DNA of 64,000 nucleotides. Source: Massospora cicadina (Eukaryota > Entomophthoromycota > Entomophthoromycetes > Entomophthorales > Entomophthoraceae). The stretch lies in contig JAKSZP010009295.1 in NCBI GenBank assembly GCA_022478985.1, positions 62,001-126,000 on the forward strand, in the 5' to 3' direction. How positions within the stretch are numbered: position 1 is the stretch's first letter; each line of letters starts with the position of its first letter. The notes below the pieces were generated by a model. That model did not search any database. It was not told the DNA's origin and worked only from the letters and a program-made list of their open reading frames with translations. Below, piece after piece: positions 42,081-53,800 of the stretch. The translations under genes were made by a program, and so were the position numbers.

Positions 42081-44060
42081 ATTACTACAAACCATTTCCA
42101 TTTTAAAATAGTATGATTACTATCAGCCAGTGATAGAATATGACTGACATATGTTACTGGATGCTTATTCCCATCATTGATAACTTAGCTTAGATTCAGC
42201 ACTGATCATCACTAGTGACACTCCCAAATGAAATATGAATGGACAATTGAAATCAGTGAATTTCAAATTGTATTGCTCATTAAATTATTGCCATAGTTTG
42301 TCAAAAGATATTTGTGCTACTTCATTCCACTTGAATCCCTTATTTAGCTCTTTTACCAATTGAAACAACAACTCAGCTGTTTCCGCAAAGTCCTTGATAA
42401 ATTGGTGATAGTATCTGGCCACCCTCCAGAAAATTTAGACATCCCTAACGGCCCTAAGGACTAACATCAGATAAATGCTTGCACTTTCTGTTGTTGCAGC
42501 TGTAATCCCTTGGTATTTATGACAAATCCTAGATATTCTAATTCTTTATTGAAGAAGCGACATTTTCTTGATTTAGTTTCCAATTGGAAGCATCCAATTG
42601 CATAAACGCTTCTCTGATGTGCTCCAGATGATCAGTAAACATCTGAATAAAGATGGTGATATCATATAAATACACCAGAATGCACAAAAATTTCAAGTAT
42701 CTCAAAATGGAATTCATCGCCCTATGAAACATAGCTGGCACGTTGCAAATCCCTTACAGCATCCTAGTCAGTTGGTATAGTCCTTATGTGATAATTATCG
42801 CACATTTCTCCTTATCTTCTTTTGACAACTCTATCTGCCAATATCCTAAAATCAGGTCCATGGCCATGATGAATTTTTTTCTCCCAACTGATCAAATGCG
42901 TCTTCTATCTGGGGCGAAGGTTAGGAGTCCTTTTTGTTAACCTTAGTATAATGGTGTTAGCAAATCACTACTTTATTATATCCGACCTTCTTCTTTATGA
43001 TCAGGATCAGACTGGCCCATAGACTTAAAGATGGTACCAGAAGTCCATGATCATCAAGCTTGGCGATTTCATCCACAACCACTTCTTTAGCAGCTTCCAA
43101 TCTTCTGACTGGCCTCTTTTGTATTAGTTTGGATTCCCAATTATTAAACTTATCTTACTTTTGCCACACGTCTGAGATGTGATCATCCTGGGCTTATATT
43201 ACCCAATACTTTTTACTTAGCTGTAGTACTTCTTCCTGCTGTTATTTCATTAATATGGCCAGTAGGTCGAAATCTACCAAGACGTGGACATTTTCAACAA
43301 GATTTTCTGGTAACCACAAATTGGACAAAGTTCCATAATCATGAAATTTCCTGATTTTTGTTATTAAACTAAATGGGAGAATGCAATAATTTTATTCTTC
43401 ACCACTCAAATTGGATTTCATCCAGATTGACCAATGGCGCTTGAATTTCCTCATGGCCTGGGATTAGAATTCATGGAGCTACCCAAGGCTTAATTATGGA
43501 CTTTCTCCATGAGGTTCTGATTTCTGAATAAAATTTCTCTGGATTTTCCAGGGTTAAGCCTGTTAACCACCATCTGCATTCCCAGTGGGTTGACAAGTAA
43601 TAACTAGACCATTAAGATTTTTGTTAGTTGTCATTAATCTAAGTTGTTTTCTTTGTCTTTTTATTCCAACTACTTTGTATTGTTTTAGGATTATGCATCC
43701 TTGTAAATTTGGTTCACAAAGGAGTTCTTCTTTGTTGACTGAGTTTCTCTTTTCAACTGATAAACCAACCAACAGTTAATCCAAAATGGTCAAGGTATCT
43801 TCTTCAAAATCTCATTTAACGCCATATTTTCTTGAAACTCTGTCTCAATAAGGACATCATAATTAGACTTAATAAAAATGATAGCAGCTTTGAGACAATC
43901 AAAATTTATGAACCAGAGAGGTATTGTGCTGTAGGATCCCTAAGAGACAGTAGTAATAGGACTATCTGTCCCATATTCTTTCTTGTGATTTAGATCCAGC
44001 AAATTTCAATTCATTTCACTAGTTTGGTCAAAAACAAAGTTAATAAATGCCCCACTGTTG
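42081..44060 (-). pseudogene. Old element: protease, RT and RNase H 5' half
   Basis: Minus-strand order: AIINSGAFINFVFD (about 44045-44075), a protease active site where DSG has become NSG; YDVLIETEF; KEVVVDEIAKLDDHGLLVPS and LILIIKKK (RT fingers); PAMFHRAMNSILRY (motif B end) with LVYLYDITIFI (motif C, YLDD changed to YLYD, about 42670); ARYYHQFIKDFAETAELLFQ (about 42400); and PVTYVSHILSLADSNHTILK (RNase H), which stops at the insertion point. Frames are broken. Confidence 0.78.
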
Positions 44061-45845
44061 ATTATGGCTCTCATTTTTTTAATTTGATTAACTAAAATGT
44101 CTGATTATGTGCACATGCAATATAATATTATAGTATATAATGATCGTATAGTGGCATCTGATGCCAAATATAATTTATGAATCAATTGATTTGAAATTTT
44201 AGAAAGGCATACATGATGGTACTAATAGAAATTATACATTGACATCTTTTTGTTTCTTCTTAAGCATATTCTCATCAATTTCAGAGTTTCTTGCCTTTTT
44301 TAATAGATGTGCATAGGGTAAGTGACCCTCTTAATATTTTTGGTTCAGTAATTGTTATTTTGCTTGGGTCATGACATGAATATTCAGATTGACCACTTGA
44401 TACAGAGGGTCTGAAATGACATTGTCCACTAACAGATTGAAGGTATTGATTTCCTCTTGAAATTTATCTGGTGGAACTGGATTATCTGCAGATTAGATCA
44501 TTCCTCATCTAGACCACAGGGCCTTTTCCCATTCCTTAAGAGTTTTTTCTCTTGAGAAAGAACCAGATTCACCTGTTCCTTGAGGAATTTTCCCCAGCAT
44601 TTGTTGACATAGTGTCTGTTTTCTGTATTGATTACAGGTGGTAAAAACCTATTGTTTTCCATTCTATGATTCTCAGGTCTTTACCCTATTTGTTCACAAT
44701 TCTTGAGCCCTTTATTTTGGTCATTAGTTTTCCTCATAGGTTGAGTATTAATGGTAAGGTTATCCATAAAGTTCTGATTGAGGCATCAAACATTGAGCTT
44801 AACATCTTAAGATGGTCTACCATTTGAGAGGTAGACGTCTTATTGGCCAAGTATGAAACCATGTCTCAGTGAAGGTCACAATAGGGGTAAAGTTCCTCTT
44901 GCATGGCGATATATTAATCAAAATGGGTAATTCAACTGCATCTATCGATATCTGCACCTCTTGTTAAGGTCATTAGGTAAAAGCTGTTAAAGCTTAAATT
45001 TTTTTAAACTGGGACCCATGGATTTTTGTTTCCAGTAAGCCATTTGTTCCAGACTCTCAAACTCATCTTTTTTCGCCTTTTTTGCATTTTTGTAGGTTCA
45101 ATTGTCTCTGTTTAATGAGGCAACACTAAATTCTGATAATTTCTATCCAAACAGTTAAGCACAGTGTCAGCCTTCTGTCAATCACTGCATATGATCATTG
45201 TCATTTTGAATAATCTAAAGAATGCAGGGGTGTTATTTCTTTGGAAGGTGGGTAATTTCCTATTGACCCAAATTTATCAATATAAACTTTATTGACTGTA
45301 GTATGCGGGATTTTTCCAGAATTTCTGAAGCCATTTGAGTATTTTCTGGAGTCATCACTGGAATGGCAGAAAATGTAATTTAACATGATCCTTGTGACTG
45401 GAGCAATTCCCACTCCACTTTCCTCAACTTCCTTTTTGTTCTCATCAAACTCTATCCTAATTTGTCCATATGCATATCTGTGGGTTTCTACTTCATGAAA
45501 AAAGCTGCTTATGTTTATCCCCTAGTTTATAAGTTCTTACAACTTCAATTTTGAGTCACAATTTAATTGAAAATAATTTTTGATGATTTTAGTTTGTTTT
45601 CCTCCAACTCAGAAATTCTCCCATTTAACTCATTATTTATTTTTTCTACAACCTCCATTTTTGCCTCCATCTTTGCAGCTCATTCTTTCGCTATTATTAA
45701 ATTGGCCTGCATTGCTGACATTCAATTAGTCTCATTAATACTCTCCATTTCTTTCCATATCTTCAAGATCTCATTATTAATAGACCACATAATACTCATT
45801 CAAAAACAACTCAGCTACAAGTAGCAACCTACAGTGAGCACTACT
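44060..45845 (-). pseudogene. Old element: gag region with coiled coil
   Basis: Directly after the primer-like site the minus strand encodes NEILKIWKEMESINETN, then AAKMEAKMEVVEKINNELNG and RISELEENKLKSSKIIF (about 45770-45570), a heptad-rich coil. Further on, a 70-codon open piece lies at 45413-45201, and KKAKKDEFESLEQMAYWKQK at about 45075. No CCHC knuckle is visible. Confidence 0.5.
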
Positions 45846-46711
45846 TTTAAAATTTCTAGCTTACTGCACAGGTTCTGACTCTAGCATAAGATAAAGAAGG
45901 TTTCCAATTTTAGGCAGAAAATAGCCATTCAACTCTTCTCTGTAATTGGTTCAAACCCCACTCATGTATTTTCTTACTGAATTATTGAGAGAATCTTTTA
46001 GGATAGTTGATCTTCCAAACATCTTTGATAAAGATAAATATAGGAAATATTTAGAACTAACAATCTATAATTTGCTTTATATAATTATCCAAGGGTATTT
46101 TATAGGGATGACGGCGCTCAACCATTTGGTTAGTGTCTTATTAGTTATGGCATTACACTAATAATCAGATCTAAAAAATTATACCAATAATAACTTCTTT
46201 GTTTTTAATTCACCTAATCAATGCTCCATGTTGACTAGTTTATAATCCTTCATAGATCAGTTCTTAAAATAATGCATTCCATCATCTTTAACTGATCTCA
46301 GTAGATTAGCTGCTACAAGTTAATGACCATACTTAGATAATGGAACAATTAACCATCTATAGTATGCCAGTTCACCTGGACTAACTTACTAGATACTGAC
46401 ATAACAAGCGCTAACAACGCTTATATAGCTTCAACCACACTTAAAACTAATGAAACAACCCTTTTGATACAAATATAGTATGTTTTGTTAAACTGATTAA
46501 ATTTACTTAACATTGTTGATGACATCCCCAATAGACCAATATATGAGTTACTCCTAGAATTGAGTCCCATTATAAAATCTCTGCTAATTATTCATCAGAG
46601 TGTAGCTCCAATCAATAGTTATCAAATATTGATAACTACAATATCTATCAAGGTAAGCCATCCACAATCATATAAGGCAGAATGGACAATTAGCGGATAC
46701 ATAGTCATACA
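45846..46711 (-). repeat. 5' LTR of the old minus-strand element
   Basis: On the minus strand it starts TGTATGACTATGTATCC and ends AAATTTTAAA, followed at once by AGTAGTGCTCACTGTAGG, a variant of the shared primer-site motif. It pairs with 30971-31836. Confidence 0.85.
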
Positions 46712-48867
46712 AAAATACCAACATTAATACTTGAGGTAAAATGATCATGGTACGGTAAATTAAAAGATGCTTAAAGAGTAAAAACAAAGTAATTAAAATA
46801 AAAATGACCTGAAAAAGCCAAAAAGAAACAAAACAAAGTGGAATGACACATAACTAAAATTTTAACCAGTTAGGGAACAGAGAACCACTACCCTACCATG
46901 GTAGAGGAGGAGTGAGAGTTATTCACATCTTTGACTTCAAAATTATTGGGAAAATGTTTAAAAAGGAGTATCAAAGCTTAGAGCATAGGCTTTGGGGAGT
47001 CAGCATGATGTGTTATGATTTACGTAAGGTAGTTACTAAGATTATAATCTCATCCTGGAGTTTAGCCTTCATATCTTCACAGCATGATGTTCAGCTTAAC
47101 TGTTGGGTTCAGGGATTAGGGCAATACTGGTAACATATTTCAGGTTGATTTTATTATTTTGTTAATTATTCTAGCTTAGCAACATAATGCTTTGGCAATG
47201 GTGACGTCTGTCAGTAGATGATTTTGGCACAAGATTCAACAATAAAATCATTGTTATATTTGGGTTTGTGCTTTTTACGCTTGAACTTGTATACAGACTT
47301 TTACACTGCTTTGTATAGTGGGCAACAATAAAGGGAGGCTACTTCAGCAATGGCCTACTAGTGTTCACTCTGGTAGGGGATGACGTTGGGCTTAATATTA
47401 CTATATGATTAGGATAGAAGTGTCAAAATTAAGTTTTAGAAGTTTTCACAGGTCATATCATCCATCCACGTTAATTTTTCCAGATTCATACACCTCATCC
47501 GAGACAATTTGCCTGATTGGTCGACCTCTTGCATTAAAAACTAAGGACTTTGTTCACTTGGATTGGGTAGTCATCATTATGGTGGTTGTATTGGGCGGAT
47601 GGGGAGTTGCATGGGTGTAAAAAATAGTCTAGCCTTACTTTAATTGGTTGCAGTGTATTCAGGTTGGTGAGTGTGGTTGGAAGTTTTATCATGGATTAAT
47701 TTCCGGTGATGGTTTAGCCATAAAGTGGGCTGTGTAATGAGACAATAAAACACCCAATTCTTAAGCTGCTGGCATGGTTCATAAATGTTGTCCGTTGTTG
47801 CAGCCATGATGGCATAGTGACAAAACTTTTAACTTGGCTTAACTTAAAACAGAGTAAACATTTCTATTAATCAACGTCAACACAAGTTCAAAAAGAAATG
47901 CTCTGGTGCCATTGTGATATGAGCATGCAAGGGATACTGTTGGGAGATGTTGGAGTGGTGTGGTTGAAGGTGGCAGTGGCAAGAGAGGAAGCAAAGCTCT
48001 TCACCAGAGGGAAAGTTGAAGATGAGGTTGAGTTGAAAACCATAGGTTATATGCCCTAACTTTAACTCCATATACATGATTTAGGGTGGGAGATGCAAAA
48101 GGAGATTTTAAATGACACCACCATTGTGGTTTCAGCAGAGGCGAGTGTAAGTAGTGAGAATTGGGATTTATTATAGACTATAGGAGTTACTTTTTCCAGA
48201 GAAGCCTACTCCTCAGTTGAGAAGCCTATAATGAGATAGCCCTTGAAAGGGAGGAATTTAATAGAGCCATATGGCATGAAGGCAGTTGTGGTAAGTTCAG
48301 TTAATGTTTTGTCAGCATAATGAATAAGCGCTATAATCAACTTGGAGAAAAATCAAATTGTGGAACAAGGCAGGGTGAGGTGATGTGATTAATTTGAATG
48401 CAGCAAAATGAAGTGTTAAGTTCCTTGGAGAGACAAAGAAGTCAGAAAAGTTTTGAGGGCTGTATACGCCCACCCAAATATACTAGCCACAGGGCAGGAA
48501 AATCTAGGGATGGAACACTGCTGCTCAATATTGGGTCAGCAGGCGGCAGGTCCAGGAACATTAATTGGAAGAAATGTGCAGTGAGTTATTTGTGTTAAAT
48601 TCTCTTTTTAAACTTAGAATCTCTTGAAAGTGATATTGAGTTGGAAAAGCTATAACGTTATATTTAACCTGTAAAGCCTGTAGCATCATTGCTATTGTTC
48701 ACTAAAAGTATTTTATGCTTTATAGTGACATTTGAGTTGCTTAAAAATAAATACAAGAGACTTTTTTAAATCTTTTAGTCAGCTTGTTATAATACAAAAA
48801 ATATAAATGATTATAATAAGCAGGAAAGTAAATTATAAATATCTTAATACTAGTAAATTGGGTTTTC
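46712..48867 (-). other. Unidentified coding remnants
   Basis: Minus-strand segments look coding: SLVFNARGRPIRQIVSDEVY then ESGKINVDG (about 47560-47460), MAATTDNIYEPCQQLKNWVF (about 47808-47745) and CCEDMKAKLQDEIIILVTTL (about 47090-47030). They are in different frames with stops. I recognise no family and see no terminal repeats. This could be the same decayed element that continues at 49.9-50.9 kb beyond the SINE. Confidence 0.35.
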
Positions 48868-49183
48868 TTCAACAATTCATCTAAGGGAGAATACCCCAGT
48901 GGTAGAGTATAGACCCTCTACCACTGCCTCCCAATTTTGATCCTGGTGATGGACTTTGGGTAGGGGACGATTTTGACTGTGTTGGTTTTGCGCGCCAATG
49001 CCCCAAACCGAGATAGCAAATAGCAAAGGCGGTCCATGGAGTAACTGGCCTATCATACACCGCGCATGGAGGTTTTCCGGGTTTTATCCTCCTTTCCCAT
49101 TTTCTTCACTTCCCTAATTGGTGCGGTATCATTCCCAGGTCGGCACACCTTGAATAAAATTTAAAATTCAACAATTCATCTAA
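48868..49183 (+). mobile_element. tRNA-derived SINE, copy 2 (body 48885-49166) with 17-bp target duplications
   Basis: TTCAACAATTCATCTAA at 48868-48884 is repeated exactly at 49167-49183. The 282-bp body begins GGGAGAATACCCCAGTGG. TACCCCAGTGG (48892-48902) resembles a pol III A box and ATTTTGATCC (48934-48943) a weak B box, at tRNA-like spacing. A hairpin-like pair TGGTAGAG/CTCTACCA sits between them. The 3' end is TTGAATAAAATTTAAAA. The body matches the reverse complement of 6921-7214. Confidence 0.9.
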
Positions 49184-50870
49184 ACTTTTACCAAATATTA
49201 AAACCTTGATAGTATAAAAAAAGATTAATTGTCAGATTTAATGTCTTGAAGTATGCTAGTTAAGGTAAGACTGGGCTTCCATTATGGGTCTATAACATAT
49301 CAATGGAAAGACCATTTTCAATTGTCATACCAGCCCTAACAACTAGTAGGAGGGACACCCTATATTTCTTCAAGAGTAGACAAAGTCTATTAACGTACCA
49401 AAGGCCTCATAGCAAATTAAATGGCTGCAATGGGCAATCGTGAGACTTTCTGGGGTAACCCCAAGGGTGTGAGAGGCAAGGAGGCTGACAAATCCTCTTA
49501 GTTTGTCAGTCGTCAGCCTTTTTATTAGTCACAAAATCATCTGGTTATTCTCCCTATATCCAATAATCAATAGGTTCACTAGAAGTGCTGATTTATAATA
49601 AGGGTGATCATAATCATGAACTAAATTTTACTTGATCAATTAATAAACAGGGTGATCTTAGCAATCATTCTTCAGTTAGTAAATTAGAGTAAGCTTCCGT
49701 GAAGATCTGGAAAATGTATTGAAATGGAGGTTCAATTCATTTATATATAAAATGGGGTATAATGCCCAAGGATTGAAGTTCCAAGATGATCCAGTAACTG
49801 AGCTCCTTCTCTGGGTTTTAAAGAAAAAGCGTTTATTTTCCCACAAACACATATCAAAATGTCGGGTTGGAAGGCCTCATTTTGTCCAAATTGTGCCAAA
49901 CCAATAGTGAGTCAGAAGATTAATCTGGTGGATTGAGGCGGCCTTCTGGGATGGCAGATTTGGGAAACGATTTAGGAGCATAGCTCCTTATGACTTCCAC
50001 TAATGCATGGTCAGATTGATCATTAATATGGAGTGCAAATTTAAATAATCATCATGCCAGAACGCTGAAGGCTTATTTTGCTGGCCCAGAGCAAAAATTT
50101 TGGAATGCATAAATCTGACAGATTCCATGAAGAGTCATTGGGCTAAGTAGGGTTTATATTAAAGACCATAATAAGAGAATGGACAAACAACACACCCTAG
50201 GAGGGGCTGTTGTCTTTTATACTTGTGGTTGGAGGGAATCAGAGTGCATGTAATTGGACTGGCTTATGCACTCTCTTCGCTGGTTCCCCTGATTAAATGA
50301 TGAAAAGAACAGCCTGGTTTTGAGGGGTTTTTGAATAGATTATGTATGAGGTCATAGAAGATCTGATAATGTATTTTTGGATCAGCGGCGAGGTGCTTTG
50401 TTTAATAAAAACTTGAGCGGAAATGCTTGGATCAATGTTCAGAGTAACCTGCTTCATGAGGAGTCAATTTTGTTGATCAGATTTATAGTAAAAATTCTGG
50501 TGACAAATCCATAACTTGGACCAGTATCCTGATTCATAATCTTATATTTGGTGACCCAAACCAGTTTATATGACTTGGTAAGGCTTCTCTTAGCTTTGAA
50601 TCATAATTTATTAATTTCAAAATGTGCGGAGGATGACAGGGATGGTAGGATGAGTCCAGGGTCCTGCTGGTTGCCCCTGACCTTAACTACCTCCATATAG
50701 ACCTTTTGATCTTTTTTCACAAGGGAAGAAGCAGGAAAGGGTGGTACAGTAGGGAGATCTTTGTGGGGCAGAGAAGTGACCCAATACTCATCAACAAAAT
50801 AGCCAGTTCAACCAGTTGCACCAAAGGCTTTACGAGTGCTTTTGGTCCCTTCTTGCATTAGTAAGGTAAT
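49184..50870 (-). other. Unidentified coding remnants continuing after the SINE
   Basis: Minus-strand coding-like text: YWVTSLPHKDLPTVPPFPAS then SLVKKDQKVYMEVVKVRGNQ (about 50790-50670), and DHALVEVIRSYAPKSFPKSA then IPEGRLNPP (about 50020-49925). The rest has only stops. I cannot name the family. A 62-codon plus-strand open piece at 49719-49907 has no motif. Confidence 0.35.
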
Positions 50871-50899
50871 TCACACAGTCTAATACAAAAGGTTGGGTT

Positions 50900-53800
50900 T
50901 CCAAACTTACATATACCATCATTTAATGATTACTTATTGCCTCTTTCTTTTACACTTTGTATGTTTACTCGTCTTTAATCATGTTTATAATCTATCTAAA
51001 GATAAAAAAAATATTTTAAGCTTATATTTTGTAGATAGTTATCAACAACTTTAGAGAGTAACTGAACATATTATTAATTTTGATTACTTAACAATATCTT
51101 AACCAAAGCTATTGATTTTAATATTTTAATCAAGTCACTAACTGCTTGCCTAAAACTATCAAGCCTATCAAATTAGAAATTAATCACTAACCACACTACC
51201 AAAACCACTAAGTCTATTATTATTTAACTAATTAACTTGAAATTGCCCAGAAAGAATTAGTATAAAGATTTACAAATATTATTAAGAGCTTATATTTGAG
51301 TTATATCTATTTCATTAAACTTATAAAATTGCTTATGTTAGGTTCTCTTTATTTATTAAGATACATGTCCAAACCATCTAGTACTAAAAAAGATACATGT
51401 CCAAGATTAGTTATATTATTATATTGTTAGGAGTAGAAGAACAAACATACACACATACAATGATTCTATCTATATTAGGATGAGTTCTTGGCAAGTCACC
51501 CTTATTATACGCTGCTTTATTTTATGTTTATCTAAAAACACTATCACAACTATCAGCCAACTAACTAACGTTGCTGTCATGGATTTGGCAAATCATTTAT
51601 CCTGTCATGACAAAAAGCGTATGAAGCATAATAAATACTAGAAATATCAGCTACAAGGAGTCAGCAGCTGAGGGTATCACCTTAGGAATAAGCACAATAT
51701 TACCTGAGTTTGGCACATGAGATAAAAATCAGACTTTGAATTTGGAAGTACTTAATCTTATTTTATGATTATATAGAGCATTATATACTCAAATCTATAT
51801 AACATGGGGTAAAGAATTTAAGTATATTTAAAGATTCTATATAAAATATTATAAAACCATGTGATTGACGTGCACAGTTATTTCAGAGGTCAATTTTCTT
51901 ATTATGCTATTAGTATTGATTGAGTAATCTAACCAATCATTTGTTGATTTAACTATCACAGTTGTTAATGAAAGTTAAATGTTAAAACTCAATGATGAAA
52001 AAGCGTTATATTAAAAATTGTTGCATTAAGTTTGAACAATTTATAGCCATAAGACATATATCATGCTCACAAGTTTTTATCATCAAAACAAATAAATTGA
52101 TACATGATATATGTCTTTAGCTGAAAATTTTTTGAAATTTTATTAATGCTTTTACCATGCCGTGTCATCATTGCATTTTGATTTATAACTATAGATTTAC
52201 TCAGTATTGTCAGATGATAATCTACTTGAATATACTAATTGAACATTTTATTTATTGTATTGTAGATGACCAATGAGATGTTTAGGAAGCCATTGACCTA
52301 TTAATCCTAAAATATTAAACTGCTTGTCAAAAAACCAATGACCACCAAAACCACATTGTTAACTTCCACTTAACCAATACCAATAAAATATAATAACTAC
52401 CAGGCTTTTAGTTGAAACTAAAGAGCCTAACGTTTTAGTAAAAAATGCAAACTCTCATAAAGAAACATTAAGCCCACAAATCAAACAAGGCCAATGATTA
52501 GCAAAAAAAATAATAGCCCTTCAAATTAGCTAAAAACCAACTGTCTCTTAGAAAAAACCATTGGGCCTACCAAATTTACTAATTGTAAATTGTATGCTAA
52601 AAATAATTAAGCTTATCAAATTATATAAATAACCACCACTCAATTAGCCAAAACATTTGAACCTATCTTATCAACCAACAAACACTAATCCGCTTAACAT
52701 AATATTGTGACTAGTAAATTATATATATAACCACAAACTTCTCAACGAAAAATGATATGACAATGTCTTTTGACTATAAATCTTTGACATTATTTTACTT
52801 TTGGCTAAAGATTCATTGTAAAGTTAACTATCGCCTTAACTCCCATCACCTGCTATATCATTGTATGACGTCTTCAAGGTATAAGATTAAAGGGTTTTCT
52901 TTAAAAATATGAATTTTCTTTTTTGTGGTAAAAGTAAAACTAGCTTTTAAATAAGAACAGCAAGGCAACATGTACTTTTATCAGCTTGGGAAGATAAAAG
53001 TAAGTTAAAGGTGGTCCTAAGCTGTAAAGTAAAAACTACTAAAAGCCTAATACTAGTGAAACATATGGTTTTTCTAAAACAATATATAAACTTTTAACAA
53101 ATATGAGCTTATTATTATGACAACTTATTTTAACTTCTAAATAAACACAGAACTGGTATTTTACTGGTTGATGATTTATATATTACATACTTTCCAGTAT
53201 AATTTGCTGCTCAAGTTTATAAAAGTTACAAGGAGATTTTAATTTATATTTCTTTAGTTTTTAAAATATAGATGGCCATCAATATGTTTAGGAATTAATT
53301 AAGATTATCAAATAAAATGATTAACCATTAACCTCTTAGCCAAAATTATTGAGCTTGTCAATTAACCAAGTAACATTAATCTACCAGCAAAGAAGATACC
53401 AATTTTTTATTACAGATATATGTTTCATATATATTATATAAATTGATAGCTTTATATTTTAACCTGACCACGTTAATTTTATATCTCATAAAATTTTTTG
53501 CCAAATTAGTTGAAACTGCTTTAGTTTTTAGATGAGACATAGAACACATACACGCTTACAATGATTTCCTAGTTATTAAGAATAGTTAATTGACAAATCA
53601 CTCTAATCTTAACGCTGCCTGATTTTTAAAAATCTTATTAAAAAGTAATTCAATATCTGCTAATAGCCAACTGGATGCTGAAGGTGTTGTGAGATTGGAA
53701 AATTGTTTATTATAACTTGACAAGTGGTGCATGTAGCAAAAGAAATTGGATATAACAGTCTAGGGATACTGTAGTTGAGGTCAGTCATTTAAAATAAGAT

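Larger units (their letters stand above)
30971..46711 (-). mobile_element. Old Ty3/gypsy element on the minus strand, split by a younger element
   Basis: LTRs of 866 bp flank the unit (30971-31836 and 45846-46711), and a primer-like site follows the right LTR on the minus strand. Gag-like coil, protease, RT and half of RNase H lie at 45845-42081; the other half of RNase H and the integrase lie at 33597-31837. The plus-strand element 33603-42075 sits between, inside RNase H. The LTRs are much diverged (about 80 per cent by eye), so this is an old copy. No convincing target duplication was found. Confidence 0.88.

Noticed and set aside
45567..45824. 85-codon plus-strand open frame that looks like a hydrophobic membrane protein
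   Set aside because: It is antisense to the Lys/Glu-rich coiled coil of the old element's gag; antisense of such coils mimics hydrophobic protein.
48885..48960. Functional tRNA gene
   Set aside because: The A-box/B-box-like head does not fold into a complete tRNA in my reading and belongs to a 282-bp SINE with target duplications.
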